Notes: generated from the letters alone by a model not told the origin. A DNA stretch of 18,858 nucleotides from Alsobacter sp040380755 (GCA_040380755.1 JBEIIL010000072.1:1-18858); one strand, 5' to 3'. Positions 7,920-14,567 are shown, numbered from the stretch's first letter. Numbers and translations: made by a program.

Positions 7920-8266
7920 GGCCGGATCTCCTCGCACAGCAGCACCAGCCGGCGGCGGCGCTCATCGGGATCGAAGGCGGCGCGCACCGCCAGGCGCCGA
8001 GCGCCGAGCCCGATGCGGTGGCCGGTGCCGATGCCGTCCCGCCAGCGGATCTCGACCCGGTGGATGACGAGCTGGCCAGACACTGACGTGTCGGGCGTGC
8101 CGGCGGATCGCAGCGGGGTCACGCGGGCCCAAAGGGCGGGACCGGCGGCGTAGGTGGTCCTGACGCCGCCGAAGCCGTCCGGAGCCTCCTGCGGTAGCCA
8201 GAGTACCAGCCGGCTGCGCAGGTCCCTGACCGGCGCCTTGCCCCACCCCGTTCCGACCGGCCTCAC
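7916..8266 (-). CDS. GTA g7-like head closure / stopper protein (rcc01689 type)
   Basis: This 116-residue protein belongs to the phage head-tail joining (head closure) family and corresponds to the RcGTA stopper between connector and tail terminator. The RSRLVLWLPQEAPDGFGGVRTTYAAGPALWARVTPL region and the block HRVEIRWRDGIGTGHRI are typical of the family's beta-barrel. The start is GTG at 8266, overlapping the g6 stop as GTGA, and the gene ends overlapping the g8 start as ATGA. This suggests translational coupling through g6-g7-g8. Confidence 0.91.
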   Translation of the reverse strand: MRPVGTGWGKAPVRDLRSRLVLWLPQEAPDGFGGVRTTYAAGPALWARVTPLRSAGTPDTSVSGQLVIHRVEIRWRDGIGTGHRIGLGARRLAVRAAFDPDERRRRLVLLCEEIRP

Positions 8267-8829
8267 AGCCGCACCCGGCGGGACGGCGCGATGAGCGCGG
8301 CGGCGGCTGGCGGCACGGCTGCGCCGGTCTCGTCCTGTCCATCGCCACGATGCTCGAAGAGGCGTGCCGCCGTCAGGCGAACCGCCATGCGCAGCGGCTC
8401 CGGCACGGCCGCTGGCGGTCCGTAGCCGGCCGTCACGTCCACCTCGATCCCGCCGAGGCGGCGTCCGGGGACCGGCGGCGAACCGACGAGGAGGAGCCGC
8501 GGCGGATCGTTGGCCGCATCGAGCAGCCAGGCGCTGGGCGGCAGCACCATTGCGCCTCCGGCGGCATCGCGGACGCGCACGACAGTCACCGCCTGCACCG
8601 GCGCCAGCGGCAGGATCAGAACGCCATCCGGCGGCCAGGCATCGCGCACGAGCCGCCAGTCCTGCGTCACGAGACGCCGGCCGGAAGCCTCCTCCACGGC
8701 AAGCCTCGCGGCCGTCAACAGGGCGACGAGAAGATCGTCCTCATCACCTCCATCGAGGCGAAGCCAGGCCTTGAGATCGGCCAGCGTCACCGGTTCGGTG
8801 GCGGGCCCGCGCAGGGGAATGAGTGCCAT
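8263..8829 (-). CDS. GTA g6-like head-tail connector / adaptor (rcc01688 type)
   Basis: This 188-residue protein matches the phage connector family (QLRRT-type, Phage_gp6), the adaptor attached beneath the portal. Key blocks are EPVTLADLKAWLRLDGGDEDDLLVALLTAARLAVEEASGR, then TQDWRLVRDAWP, DVTAGYGPPAAVPEPLRMAVRLTAARLFEHRGD. The start at 8829 is supported by AGGAG 6 nt upstream. Normally g5 sits directly upstream; here about 2.2 kb with two plus-strand genes intervenes, so expression of g6 onward would need a local promoter or long readthrough. Its portal partner is not encoded in the window. Confidence 0.92.
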   Translation of the reverse strand: MALIPLRGPATEPVTLADLKAWLRLDGGDEDDLLVALLTAARLAVEEASGRRLVTQDWRLVRDAWPPDGVLILPLAPVQAVTVVRVRDAAGGAMVLPPSAWLLDAANDPPRLLLVGSPPVPGRRLGGIEVDVTAGYGPPAAVPEPLRMAVRLTAARLFEHRGDGQDETGAAVPPAAAALIAPSRRVRL

Positions 8830-9200
8830 GACGGCTCCTGTTGGCGGTAGTCGTGGGAGGGCACGCCGGATCCGGCGTGCCCGGCGTTGCGGCGGATGGC
8901 GACGGGCTTTACCCCTCGATGCCAGGGCTCGATGCGGCGGTGCCGCTGCCCGGCGGTGCCTGGTGATGTGCGTCGGCAGCGTGGATCGGTCCTCCGGTTG
9001 CGGAGATCGGCGCACCAAACCCGGGCTTGCGAGTCTTGCGTTCAGGCCTCGAACAGGGGAGCATTGCGCCGGTCAAGGACCGCCTGCGCCCCGGAGATCT
9101 TGCCCGTGACCGCCCTGTCGGCCGTGCCGGTTCCACGACAGCGGAGCGGCCGTGCCCATGCCCGAAAGCCGGGACACCACCAAGCCGAGGAAGCCCCCCG
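8830..9200. other. 371-bp intergenic spacer between divergent g6 and M35-peptidase genes
   Basis: I see no convincing gene here. The spacer contains the ribosome-binding site of g6 near its left edge, a perfect 24-bp palindrome at 8859-8882, and the GAGGAAG ribosome-binding site of the M35 gene near its right edge. It must hold any promoter of the M35 gene and any local promoter for g6-g11; no clear -35/-10 pair could be named. The frame of the M35 gene stays open back to a TTG at 9027, but that extension shows no domain and no ribosome-binding site. A 112-residue minus-strand frame (8909-9247) also lacks recognisable features. Confidence 0.6.
8859..8882. repeat. Perfect 24-bp palindrome upstream of g6
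   Basis: GGGCACGCCGGA is followed immediately by its exact reverse complement TCCGGCGTGCCC, centred between 8870 and 8871 with no spacer. It lies 30 bp upstream of the g6 start and about 320 bp upstream of the M35 gene start, at the left end of the segment inserted between g5 and g6. It could be an operator for a dimeric regulator or the scar of an insertion. Without a loop it is a poor intrinsic terminator. The palindrome is directly visible; its role is unknown. Confidence 0.7.
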
Positions 9201-10226
9201 ATGCTCGTATGCTGCTGCCTGCAATCGGACTTCACCTGCGCCGACACGGCACCGCCGGCAGACCCGACGGTGGAGACAATCTCCCGTCCGGTCGGGGCGA
9301 TCGAGAGTCGCGGGCCGGGAACCTACGGCAATGTTGCGGACGACGTGCGCAAGATCCAGCGCCTGCTCAACACCGTCCCGGGCAAGGACGGGGGTCCCAC
9401 GGTACCCGGCAGCTCGGGGGTTCTGGACATTGACGGACTGTGTGGTCCGCTGACCCGCAAGGCGATCGTGGTCTTCCAGAAGAAACAGTTCCCAACCTTA
9501 CCGCCTGATGGCGTCGTCGACCCTGAACGCCGCACGCTCTACGTGCTCAATTCGTTCGGATCGCCCGGCGTCGACGGCGTGCTGGTTGCAAAGGCGACGG
9601 CCGGTCTTGCCACCGTCAGGGCCTATCTGGCCAAGACCATCATGGTGCTGGAGAGCATCCGGTCGGGCCTGTCGCTGTCCTCGCCACTCATGCGAAACAA
9701 GGCCGATATGGCGGTGCTCAACGAGAATTTCCATCTCGACCGATCGACCGACCAAATGCGCGACCTCGACCTGATCCTGTCGACATACCGGGACATGTTC
9801 ACCGTTACGGCGCACATTCCACGCGGACCGAACCAGAAGTCCGCGTTCGGGTTCATCGACGCCTCACCTACCCCAATCCACGGCCGCCCCAGCTTCGCGT
9901 TCGCCTATGGCGGCGGATGGAAGTACCGGCAGGGTTTCAGCGGCAAAGACCCGGACTTTGCGAACAAGATCCGCGCCGACATGATCTATGTAACGCAGGC
10001 CTTGCTGAATGGACATAGTGGGATTTTTGTCTACGCAATTCTCCATGAAATGGCCCATTATGTTGGCGGAAAGACGGGTGATATCGATTACATCAGAGAT
10101 CGCGCCTATTTTCATAAAAATCGCAATCGTTACAACAGTCTGAAAACCTATGAAGCTTACACCAACGCGGATTGCTATGCCCAGTATGCGTGGCAGGTGA
10201 ACCGGAAAGAGCATTTCATGCCCTGA
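9201..10226 (+). CDS. Peptidoglycan-binding-domain / M35-type (aspzincin) metallopeptidase
   Basis: This 341-residue protein has two recognisable parts. Residues about 45-118 (VADDVRKIQRLLNTV, DIDGLCGPLTRKAIVVFQ, DGVVDPERRTLYVLN) look like a PG_binding_1 domain. The C-terminus carries a zinc-protease motif HEMAH (282-286) followed by TGDIDY (292-297) and TNADCYAQYA (321-330), the layout of aspzincin M35 lysine-specific metallo-endopeptidases, where an aspartate is the third zinc ligand; D294 or D296 is the likely one. There is no signal peptide; the N-terminus is cysteine-rich (MLVCCCLQSDFTC). The start at 9201 has GAGGAAG upstream. About 10,000-10,200 the DNA is far AT-richer than its surroundings (37% GC in 10081-10140), which suggests horizontal origin. 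It reads against the GTA genes. Natural substrate unknown. Confidence 0.82.
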   Translation: MLVCCCLQSDFTCADTAPPADPTVETISRPVGAIESRGPGTYGNVADDVRKIQRLLNTVPGKDGGPTVPGSSGVLDIDGLCGPLTRKAIVVFQKKQFPTLPPDGVVDPERRTLYVLNSFGSPGVDGVLVAKATAGLATVRAYLAKTIMVLESIRSGLSLSSPLMRNKADMAVLNENFHLDRSTDQMRDLDLILSTYRDMFTVTAHIPRGPNQKSAFGFIDASPTPIHGRPSFAFAYGGGWKYRQGFSGKDPDFANKIRADMIYVTQALLNGHSGIFVYAILHEMAHYVGGKTGDIDYIRDRAYFHKNRNRYNSLKTYEAYTNADCYAQYAWQVNRKEHFMP

Positions 10227-10232
10227 GCGGCC

Positions 10233-10260
10233 GGTGCCGGCTTTCCTTCGTGCCGGCACC
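10233..10260 (+). terminator. Terminator-like hairpin after the M35 gene
   Basis: GGTGCCGGC at 10233-10241 pairs perfectly with GCCGGCACC at 10252-10260 across a 10-nt pyrimidine-rich loop, beginning 6 nt after the stop codon. No T-tract follows, so termination is inferred from position and stem strength only. If it works, the downstream serine protease gene has its own transcript. Confidence 0.5.
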
Positions 10261-10292
10261 ATGCCAGACGCTGCGGCAGGGAGACCGGAATC

Positions 10293-11015
10293 ATGCATTT
10301 CATGTTCTCAGCAGCCCTTGCCGCCAGTTTGGCTGTCGGGGCCGGACCGGCCGCCGCCATGGTGGCGGGCGCCGATGCGCCGGGCCTGGCGCGCCACACG
10401 GTCATGGTGCTGGGCTCCAAGGGCGGGTTCTGCACCGGCGTGGTTGTGGCCCGCAATGCGGTGCTGACCGCGGGCCACTGCGCCACCGGGTCGGGCGACT
10501 ACCGGGTGCATTGGAAGGACGCGGCCGGCCAGCCCGTGCTGGTGAAGCCGGCGGCAATTGCGCCCCACCCCCAGTTTGACCGGGCCGGCGCAACGGCGCG
10601 GCGGCGCACGGTCGATCTCGCCCTCATCCGCCTGGCCGAGCCGCTGCCTGCCAGCTTCACACCGCTGCCGCTCGGCAGCGCAATGCCGACCACCGGCCAG
10701 GCCTGGACAGTGGCGGGCTATGGCCTGGCGACGGAAGGCGATCCGCGCACCGGCGGCACGCTGCGCCAGGCCAGCCTCGGCGTGGTCGAGCCCTATGGGC
10801 CGAGCAAGATCCTGGTCTGGCTGCGCGGAACACCCGGCAGCGGCGCCTGCACGGGCGATTCCGGCGGCCCGATCCTCGACCCGATCGGGACGCTCGGCGC
10901 GATCACCGCTTGGGCAGAGGGCACCGGCAAGGCACGTTGCGGCGCGCTCACCCAGGGCGTGCTGGTGGCGCCGCAGCGCGGCTGGATCGAGGGCGTGCTC
11001 GCCGGCTGGCGCTGA
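10293..11015 (+). CDS. Secreted trypsin-like serine protease (S1 family)
   Basis: This 240-residue protein is a chymotrypsin-fold endopeptidase, exported to the periplasm or beyond. An N-terminal signal peptide (about residues 1-22, hydrophobic core then GPAAA) precedes the mature start. The catalytic triad is clear: H62 in LTAGHC, D108 in VDLALI and S190 in GDSGGP. C47 and C63 form the usual disulfide around the catalytic histidine, and C186 with C216 probably form a second. The ATG at 10293 has GGGAGA about 8 nt upstream; an ATG three codons later is an alternative. The gene lies 66 bp after the M35 gene in the same direction and converges on the major capsid gene, 18 bp away. Its GC content fits the host, unlike the 3' part of the M35 gene. 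Confidence 0.93.
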   Translation: MHFMFSAALAASLAVGAGPAAAMVAGADAPGLARHTVMVLGSKGGFCTGVVVARNAVLTAGHCATGSGDYRVHWKDAAGQPVLVKPAAIAPHPQFDRAGATARRRTVDLALIRLAEPLPASFTPLPLGSAMPTTGQAWTVAGYGLATEGDPRTGGTLRQASLGVVEPYGPSKILVWLRGTPGSGACTGDSGGPILDPIGTLGAITAWAEGTGKARCGALTQGVLVAPQRGWIEGVLAGWR

Positions 11016-11016
11016 G

Positions 11017-11032
11017 ACCGGGCCGCCCCGGT
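11017..11032. terminator. Small hairpin between convergent serine protease and capsid genes
   Basis: ACCGGG (11017-11022) and CCCGGT (11027-11032) form a 6-bp stem with a CCGC loop, filling nearly all of the 18-bp gap between the two stop codons. It could serve both directions. There is no T-tract, so a terminator role is only suggested by position. Confidence 0.4.
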
Positions 11033-11033
11033 G

Positions 11034-12302
11034 TCAGGCGACGCCGAACTTCACGAGCTTGATGGCGTCGAAATCCTGGACGCCGCCGCCCACCCGCTTG
11101 GTCGTATAGAACAGCACATAGGGCTTGGCCGTGAACGGATCGCGCAGCACGCGGATTCCCATGCGATCGACGATCAGGTAGCCGCGCCGGAAGTCGCCGC
11201 AGGCGATAGCAAAGCTGTCGGCAGCGATGTCGGGCATGTCCTCGGCCTCGACGACGGGGAAGTTCATCAGAGTCGCGGGGGCACCGAGTGAGGCCGGCGG
11301 TTGCCACAGATACTCTCCCGTGGAGCTCTTGAACTTGCGGATCTGCGCCTGCGTCTTGCGGTTCATGACGAAGCTGGCGTTCTGCCGATAGCCGGCCTTC
11401 AGCGCGTAGACGAGGTCGACCAGCAGGTCGGAGGGGTTGGCCGCCGGGAAGCCGGCCGCCACGCCGGTCGGCAGATAGGCGAGCCTGCCCCAGCTCCAGG
11501 CCGCCACTGTGCTCTTGGCGGTCGCCATGAAGCCCTGCGGCCGCGTCGTGCCGTCGCCGCCGACGAAGGCGGCGCCCTCCTGCTCGGCGAAGACCTGCTC
11601 GATCTCCTCGGCAATCCAGCTCTCGACGTCGATGGCCGCATCGTCCAGCAGGGTCTGGGTGGCGGACGGATTGGCGTAGAGCTCCATGGTGGGGAAGGTC
11701 ATGTCGGCGAGGACCTGGCTGCCCGTTTGGGGACGCGCGGCCGTCTCGCCGACCCAGCCGGCGGCGGGGCCGGTGGTCGAGTAGGCCTTCTTGTAGGTGG
11801 CGGTGGCGATTTCGCGGACGCTGGCGATGGCACGGATCGGAGAGACCAGAGCGAGGCGGCGAAGCACCTCGCGCTCGGCCGGTGGCGGCACCAGGAAGCC
11901 ACCGTCAGGGCCGGATCCGGCCGACAGCGCCTTGGCGTCGAGCCCGACCAGCGCGGCGGCATCGCCGCTGCGCATATAGGCGCGGAAGGCGGCCTTGCGG
12001 GTGAGGTCGAGGCCGTCGCTCCCCGGGGCTGAGCCGGCCAGCGGCGGGCGTGCTGCCCGCAACTGCAGCGCGTCGAGGCGGCCGCGCGCCTCGTCCAGCG
12101 CCGCATCGATGCGGGCAATCTTGTCGTCGACGAGCACGTCGCCACGGCCGCGCTCCAGAGCAGCGAGGCGCGCGTCGTTTTCGTGGCGGAAGGCCTCGAA
12201 GCCGCGCGCCAAGGTGTCCAGCGCGGCGAGCGCCTGGGCGTCGGGCATGGCCTTGGCGGCGGGCGGGATGGTGTCGGCATGGCTGAACGAGAGATCGGTC
12301 AT
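11034..12302 (-). CDS. GTA g5-like HK97-fold major capsid protein (rcc01687 type)
   Basis: This 422-residue protein is a full-length HK97-family major capsid precursor. Residues about 1-95 form an acidic, helical scaffolding (delta) region that the g4 protease should remove. The mature part starts near the LTRKAAFRAYMRSGD block, with SAGSGPDGGFLVPP (128-140), WVGETAARPQT (183-193), the E-loop/spine region with FPTMELYANPSATQTLLDDA, and FVGGDGTTRPQGFM (247-259). The C-terminal KPYVLFYTTKRVGGGVQDFDAIKLVKF closes it. The ATG at 12302 overlaps the g4 stop (ATGA). The frame happens to stay open to 13196, but that extension is a shadow of g4. Downstream, instead of g6, come two plus-strand protease genes. 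Confidence 0.95.
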   Translation of the reverse strand: MTDLSFSHADTIPPAAKAMPDAQALAALDTLARGFEAFRHENDARLAALERGRGDVLVDDKIARIDAALDEARGRLDALQLRAARPPLAGSAPGSDGLDLTRKAAFRAYMRSGDAAALVGLDAKALSAGSGPDGGFLVPPPAEREVLRRLALVSPIRAIASVREIATATYKKAYSTTGPAAGWVGETAARPQTGSQVLADMTFPTMELYANPSATQTLLDDAAIDVESWIAEEIEQVFAEQEGAAFVGGDGTTRPQGFMATAKSTVAAWSWGRLAYLPTGVAAGFPAANPSDLLVDLVYALKAGYRQNASFVMNRKTQAQIRKFKSSTGEYLWQPPASLGAPATLMNFPVVEAEDMPDIAADSFAIACGDFRRGYLIVDRMGIRVLRDPFTAKPYVLFYTTKRVGGGVQDFDAIKLVKFGVA

Positions 12303-12904
12303 CGGATGGCTCCAGGGGCAAGCGCCGCGGTGGCGCGGGACAATGCAGGGGTCCAAGCCGCCGGCACGGAGGATCCGTGCCGGTCGGCAGGCGCCAGGCG
12401 GGCGCCGGGCAGCATCGGGAAGGTGACGAGCGACACCTCCCAAAGGTCGATGCGGTCGATGCGGCGCACGCCTGAGCGCCGGTCGGTCGTCGCCGCGACG
12501 ACGCGGAAGCCGATCGACAGGCCGTCGACAGCGCCCTGCCGCACGAGGGCGTCGAGCTCCCTGGCGCGGGCTACTGCGAGGTTGAGGCGGCCGCGGACGG
12601 CGAGGCCGGCGCGATCCTCGACAAGGCTGGTCCAGACGCCGATCGGCTCGCCCGGGTCGTGCTGCCACAGCATGCGGATGCCGCCGCTGCCGCGCCGCGC
12701 CAGGCTGGTGGCGAAGGCGCCCGGCAACACCATGTCGCGACCGAGGTCGACGACGCCGAACAGGCTGGCATAGCCGGCGATATGGCCCGGTCCATCGAGG
12801 CCACGGGGCGGCACGGGCAGGTCGCGCACCGTGCCGGGCGGGTCGGTCCGGCGCGGCGGCGGACGCAGCGACACCGTCGACAGATCGGGACGGAGGCCGG
12901 CCAT
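12299..12904 (-). CDS. GTA g4-like HK97-family prohead protease (rcc01686 type)
   Basis: This 201-residue protein is a U35-family prohead protease that trims the capsid precursor during head maturation. Conserved elements are HIAGYASLFGVVDLGRDMVLPGAF (41-64), MLWQHDPGEPIGVW with the catalytic histidine H82, DGLSIGF with the catalytic serine S130, and DLWEVSLVTFPM with E156. The start at 12904 gives a conventional N-terminus; it lies 3 nt after the stop of the preceding small gene. It overlaps g5 in ATGA. The proline-rich N-terminal 40 residues and the alanine-rich C-terminus are variable in the family. Confidence 0.94.
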   Translation of the reverse strand: MAGLRPDLSTVSLRPPPRRTDPPGTVRDLPVPPRGLDGPGHIAGYASLFGVVDLGRDMVLPGAFATSLARRGSGGIRMLWQHDPGEPIGVWTSLVEDRAGLAVRGRLNLAVARARELDALVRQGAVDGLSIGFRVVAATTDRRSGVRRIDRIDLWEVSLVTFPMLPGARLAPADRHGSSVPAAWTPALSRATAALAPGAIR

Positions 12905-12907
12905 GGC

Positions 12908-13141
12908 TCAGCGCCCCTGCGGGCGGCGGATGCGGCCCGGGCGCGGCCGCGCGGGGAGGCGCGGCCCGCACGGGTCGAGCCGCTCCAGTGCGGTGACGAA
13001 GGCAGCGAAAACCGCCGCCGGCTCCGCGGGTGCGCTCTTTGGCGAGGCGGGATTTGACGGGGCGGGATTCGGCGGGGCGGGATTTGGCAAAGCGGAGGGA
13101 CGCGCTCCGGCGCGCCACGGGAGGAGGCTGAAAATCGCCAT
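12908..13141 (-). CDS. Small proline-rich hypothetical protein in GTA head operon
   Basis: This 77-residue frame sits between the rcc01685-like gene (29 nt gap) and the prohead protease gene (3 nt gap), in the same direction. The ATG at 13141 has AAGAGG about 9 nt upstream, which makes translation plausible. I do not recognise the family. The N-terminus MAIFSLLPW is hydrophobic; residues about 18-36 are a proline/alanine tract made of PNPA-type pentapeptides encoded by a 15-bp tandem repeat (13046-13090); then a short helix-like AAVFAAFVTALERLDPC and a very basic tail PRPGRIRRPQGR. A disordered, basic head-assembly or DNA-binding helper is a guess only. Compact operon spacing is the main argument that it is real. 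Confidence 0.6.
   Translation of the reverse strand: MAIFSLLPWRAGARPSALPNPAPPNPAPSNPASPKSAPAEPAAVFAAFVTALERLDPCGPRLPARPRPGRIRRPQGR
13046..13090. repeat. 15-bp in-frame tandem repeat (three units)
   Basis: Three consecutive 15-bp units starting at 13046, 13061 and 13076 share the form GGCGGGATTYGRCRR, with a degenerate copy on the left flank. On the minus strand each encodes a five-residue unit of the form (L/P)(P/S)NPA. Because the unit is a multiple of three, copy-number change would alter the length of the linker without a frameshift. Confidence 0.75.
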
Positions 13142-13170
13142 GGCAATGACCTCTTGAAATGCGCCGACTG

Positions 13171-13356
13171 TCAGTCCCGGTCGGCGTGACGGGCATTGAA
13201 CCGGTGCAGCTCGCGCACGAAGTCCTCGAACCGCCGGTTGGCGGCGGCGAGCTCGCGAAACAGCATGCCTGCGGCCGCCGAGGCGCCGGTGGCCCACAGG
13301 AACAGCGCCAGATCGGCGAGGTCGGCGCGGGTGAGAAAGCTGTCGACGACGGACAT
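13171..13356 (-). CDS. GTA head formation protein, rcc01685-like
   Basis: This 61-residue protein resembles the small RcGTA head formation protein encoded between portal and prohead protease. The sequence pattern is a short N-terminal helix (SFLTRADLADLALFLWATGASAAAGMLFREL), hydrophobic enough to suggest a membrane-like or buried helix, then ANRRFEDFVRELHRFNARHAD, the part most like the family. A strong AAGGAGG ribosome-binding site lies 6 nt before the ATG at 13356. It is the first GTA gene in this window; upstream, where portal (g3) and terminase (g2) would be expected, there is a 110-bp gap and then a potassium-channel gene. Assignment rests on pattern and position. Confidence 0.72.
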   Translation of the reverse strand: MSVVDSFLTRADLADLALFLWATGASAAAGMLFRELAAANRRFEDFVRELHRFNARHADRD

Positions 13357-13466
13357 GGCGGCCTCCTTGCGGCGGGCAGATCGACCCCATGGCAAAGCCA
13401 CCGGCGAAGGCCGACGCTTGCGTCAGGGATCGCGGAACGAGAGGGCGGGACGCGGACGAACCGGCG

Positions 13467-14267
13467 TCAGCTGTGCCCGTCGAACGGGATGCAGAGCAGC
13501 GTGCCGCAGGCCTTGCAGTGCACGGCATCGGGCTCGTGGCGCTGCAGCCCGCAGGACGGGCACGGATGGCGGACCTTGACCGGACGGAACAGCACCTGGG
13601 CAAGGCGCAGGAACAGGGTGATGCCCGACAGCATCATGACGATAGACAGCAACCGCCCGCCCGGTCCCGTGAGCACGATGTCGCCAAACCCGGTGGTGGT
13701 CAGGGTCGTGATGGTGAAGTAGAGCGCATCGACGTAGTTGGCGATCTGGGCGTTGACGCCATGCTGGGTCTCGAACACCAGCCCGGTCATGACGAAGACG
13801 AAGGCCAGCAGGTTGACCAGCGCCTTGATGAGGTCCTCGTTGCGGCTGAACGTGCGGCTGTCACGACGCAGCTGCACCTCCAGCGGCCCCCAGGTGAGCA
13901 GCCGCACGATGCGCAGCGCCCGCAGGAAGGCGCCGCCGGTGCCCGACAGCGGCAGCAGGAAGGACGCGATCGCGACGAGGTCGGTCCAGGTCGTGATGCG
14001 CAGCAGCTCGACACCGCGATGCCGGCTGATCGCCATGCGAGCAGCAAAATCGGCCAGCATGACCACCCCGATGCTGACATCGACGATCTCCAGAAGGAGG
14101 TCGTGGGTAATGAAGCTGGTGACGATCACATAGACGAGGGCGAGGACCTCGAACGCCATGAGGGCGTAGCGGAAGCGGCGGGAGACCGGCGTCTGGCCAG
14201 TGTACAGACCGCGCAACCGTTCGATCGTCGTGGCTCCGTGCAGAGTGTCGGGTTTGGCGGCGTCCAT
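13467..14267 (-). CDS. Voltage-sensor-type potassium channel with C-terminal zinc ribbon
   Basis: This 266-residue inner-membrane protein has the six-helix Kv layout. S1 is about residues 35-52, S2 61-80, S3 93-107, an arginine-bearing S4 is FLRALRIVRLLTW (114-126), S5 is 147-165 and S6 206-228. The pore loop YFTITTLTTTGFGD carries the selectivity filter TTGFGD (191-196), a variant of TVGYGD, so K+ selectivity is likely but not proven. After S6 a zinc ribbon appears: CPSC (236-239) and CKAC (251-254). The start at 14267 has only a weak ribosome-binding site. It follows the GlsB-like gene by 25 nt in the same direction, so the two are probably cotranscribed. It occupies the place of the GTA portal gene but is not a phage gene. 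Confidence 0.9.
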   Translation of the reverse strand: MDAAKPDTLHGATTIERLRGLYTGQTPVSRRFRYALMAFEVLALVYVIVTSFITHDLLLEIVDVSIGVVMLADFAARMAISRHRGVELLRITTWTDLVAIASFLLPLSGTGGAFLRALRIVRLLTWGPLEVQLRRDSRTFSRNEDLIKALVNLLAFVFVMTGLVFETQHGVNAQIANYVDALYFTITTLTTTGFGDIVLTGPGGRLLSIVMMLSGITLFLRLAQVLFRPVKVRHPCPSCGLQRHEPDAVHCKACGTLLCIPFDGHS

Positions 14268-14292
14268 GTTTGCGATCCGTCGGCAGGACGGC

Positions 14293-14547
14293 TCAGGCGC
14301 GCTTCAGCACACGGACGACCAGCAGCAGGATCACTGCGCCGATCGTGGCGTGCACGACGGCGCCGACGAGTCCGCCGCCGAGCGCGAAGCCAAGCCGCGG
14401 CAGCAGCCAGCCGGCCAGGACCGCGCCGATGATGCCAACCACGATGTTGCCGACCAGGCCAAAGCCGCCGCCCTTGACGATCAGGCCGGCGAGCCAGCCG
14501 GCCACCGCGCCGATGAGCAGGACAACAAGCAGCGCGGTGATTGTCAT
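14293..14547 (-). CDS. GlsB/YeaQ/YmgE-family small membrane protein
   Basis: This 84-residue hydrophobic protein matches the transglycosylase-associated (GlsB/YeaQ/YmgE) family of small stress-response membrane proteins. Three membrane segments are visible (about 3-24, 31-50 and 58-80), with the family signature GWLAGLIVKGGGFGLVGNIVVGIIGAVLAGWLLP and a basic C-terminus VLKRA. Biochemical function is not known; members are often stress-induced. GGAG lies 7 nt before the ATG at 14547. Its 5' leader and the end of the upstream GNAT gene hold two hairpins. The potassium-channel gene follows closely. Confidence 0.93.
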   Translation of the reverse strand: MTITALLVVLLIGAVAGWLAGLIVKGGGFGLVGNIVVGIIGAVLAGWLLPRLGFALGGGLVGAVVHATIGAVILLLVVRVLKRA

Positions 14548-14567
14548 GGTCACGCTCCGGGTGCGGC

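Noticed and set aside
8909..9247. 112-residue minus-strand frame in the g6-M35 spacer
   Set aside because: No motif, no good ribosome-binding site, and it overlaps the start of the M35 gene.
12303..13196. N-terminal extension of the major capsid frame by 298 codons, as if a protease-capsid fusion
   Set aside because: The extension is in a different frame from the true prohead protease, which is complete in its own frame; the ATG at 12302 fits the ATGA overlap and family start.
13413..13424. Short GACGC/GCGTC inverted repeat after the K+ channel gene
   Set aside because: A 5-bp stem with a 2-nt loop and no T-tract is within chance expectation in this composition.
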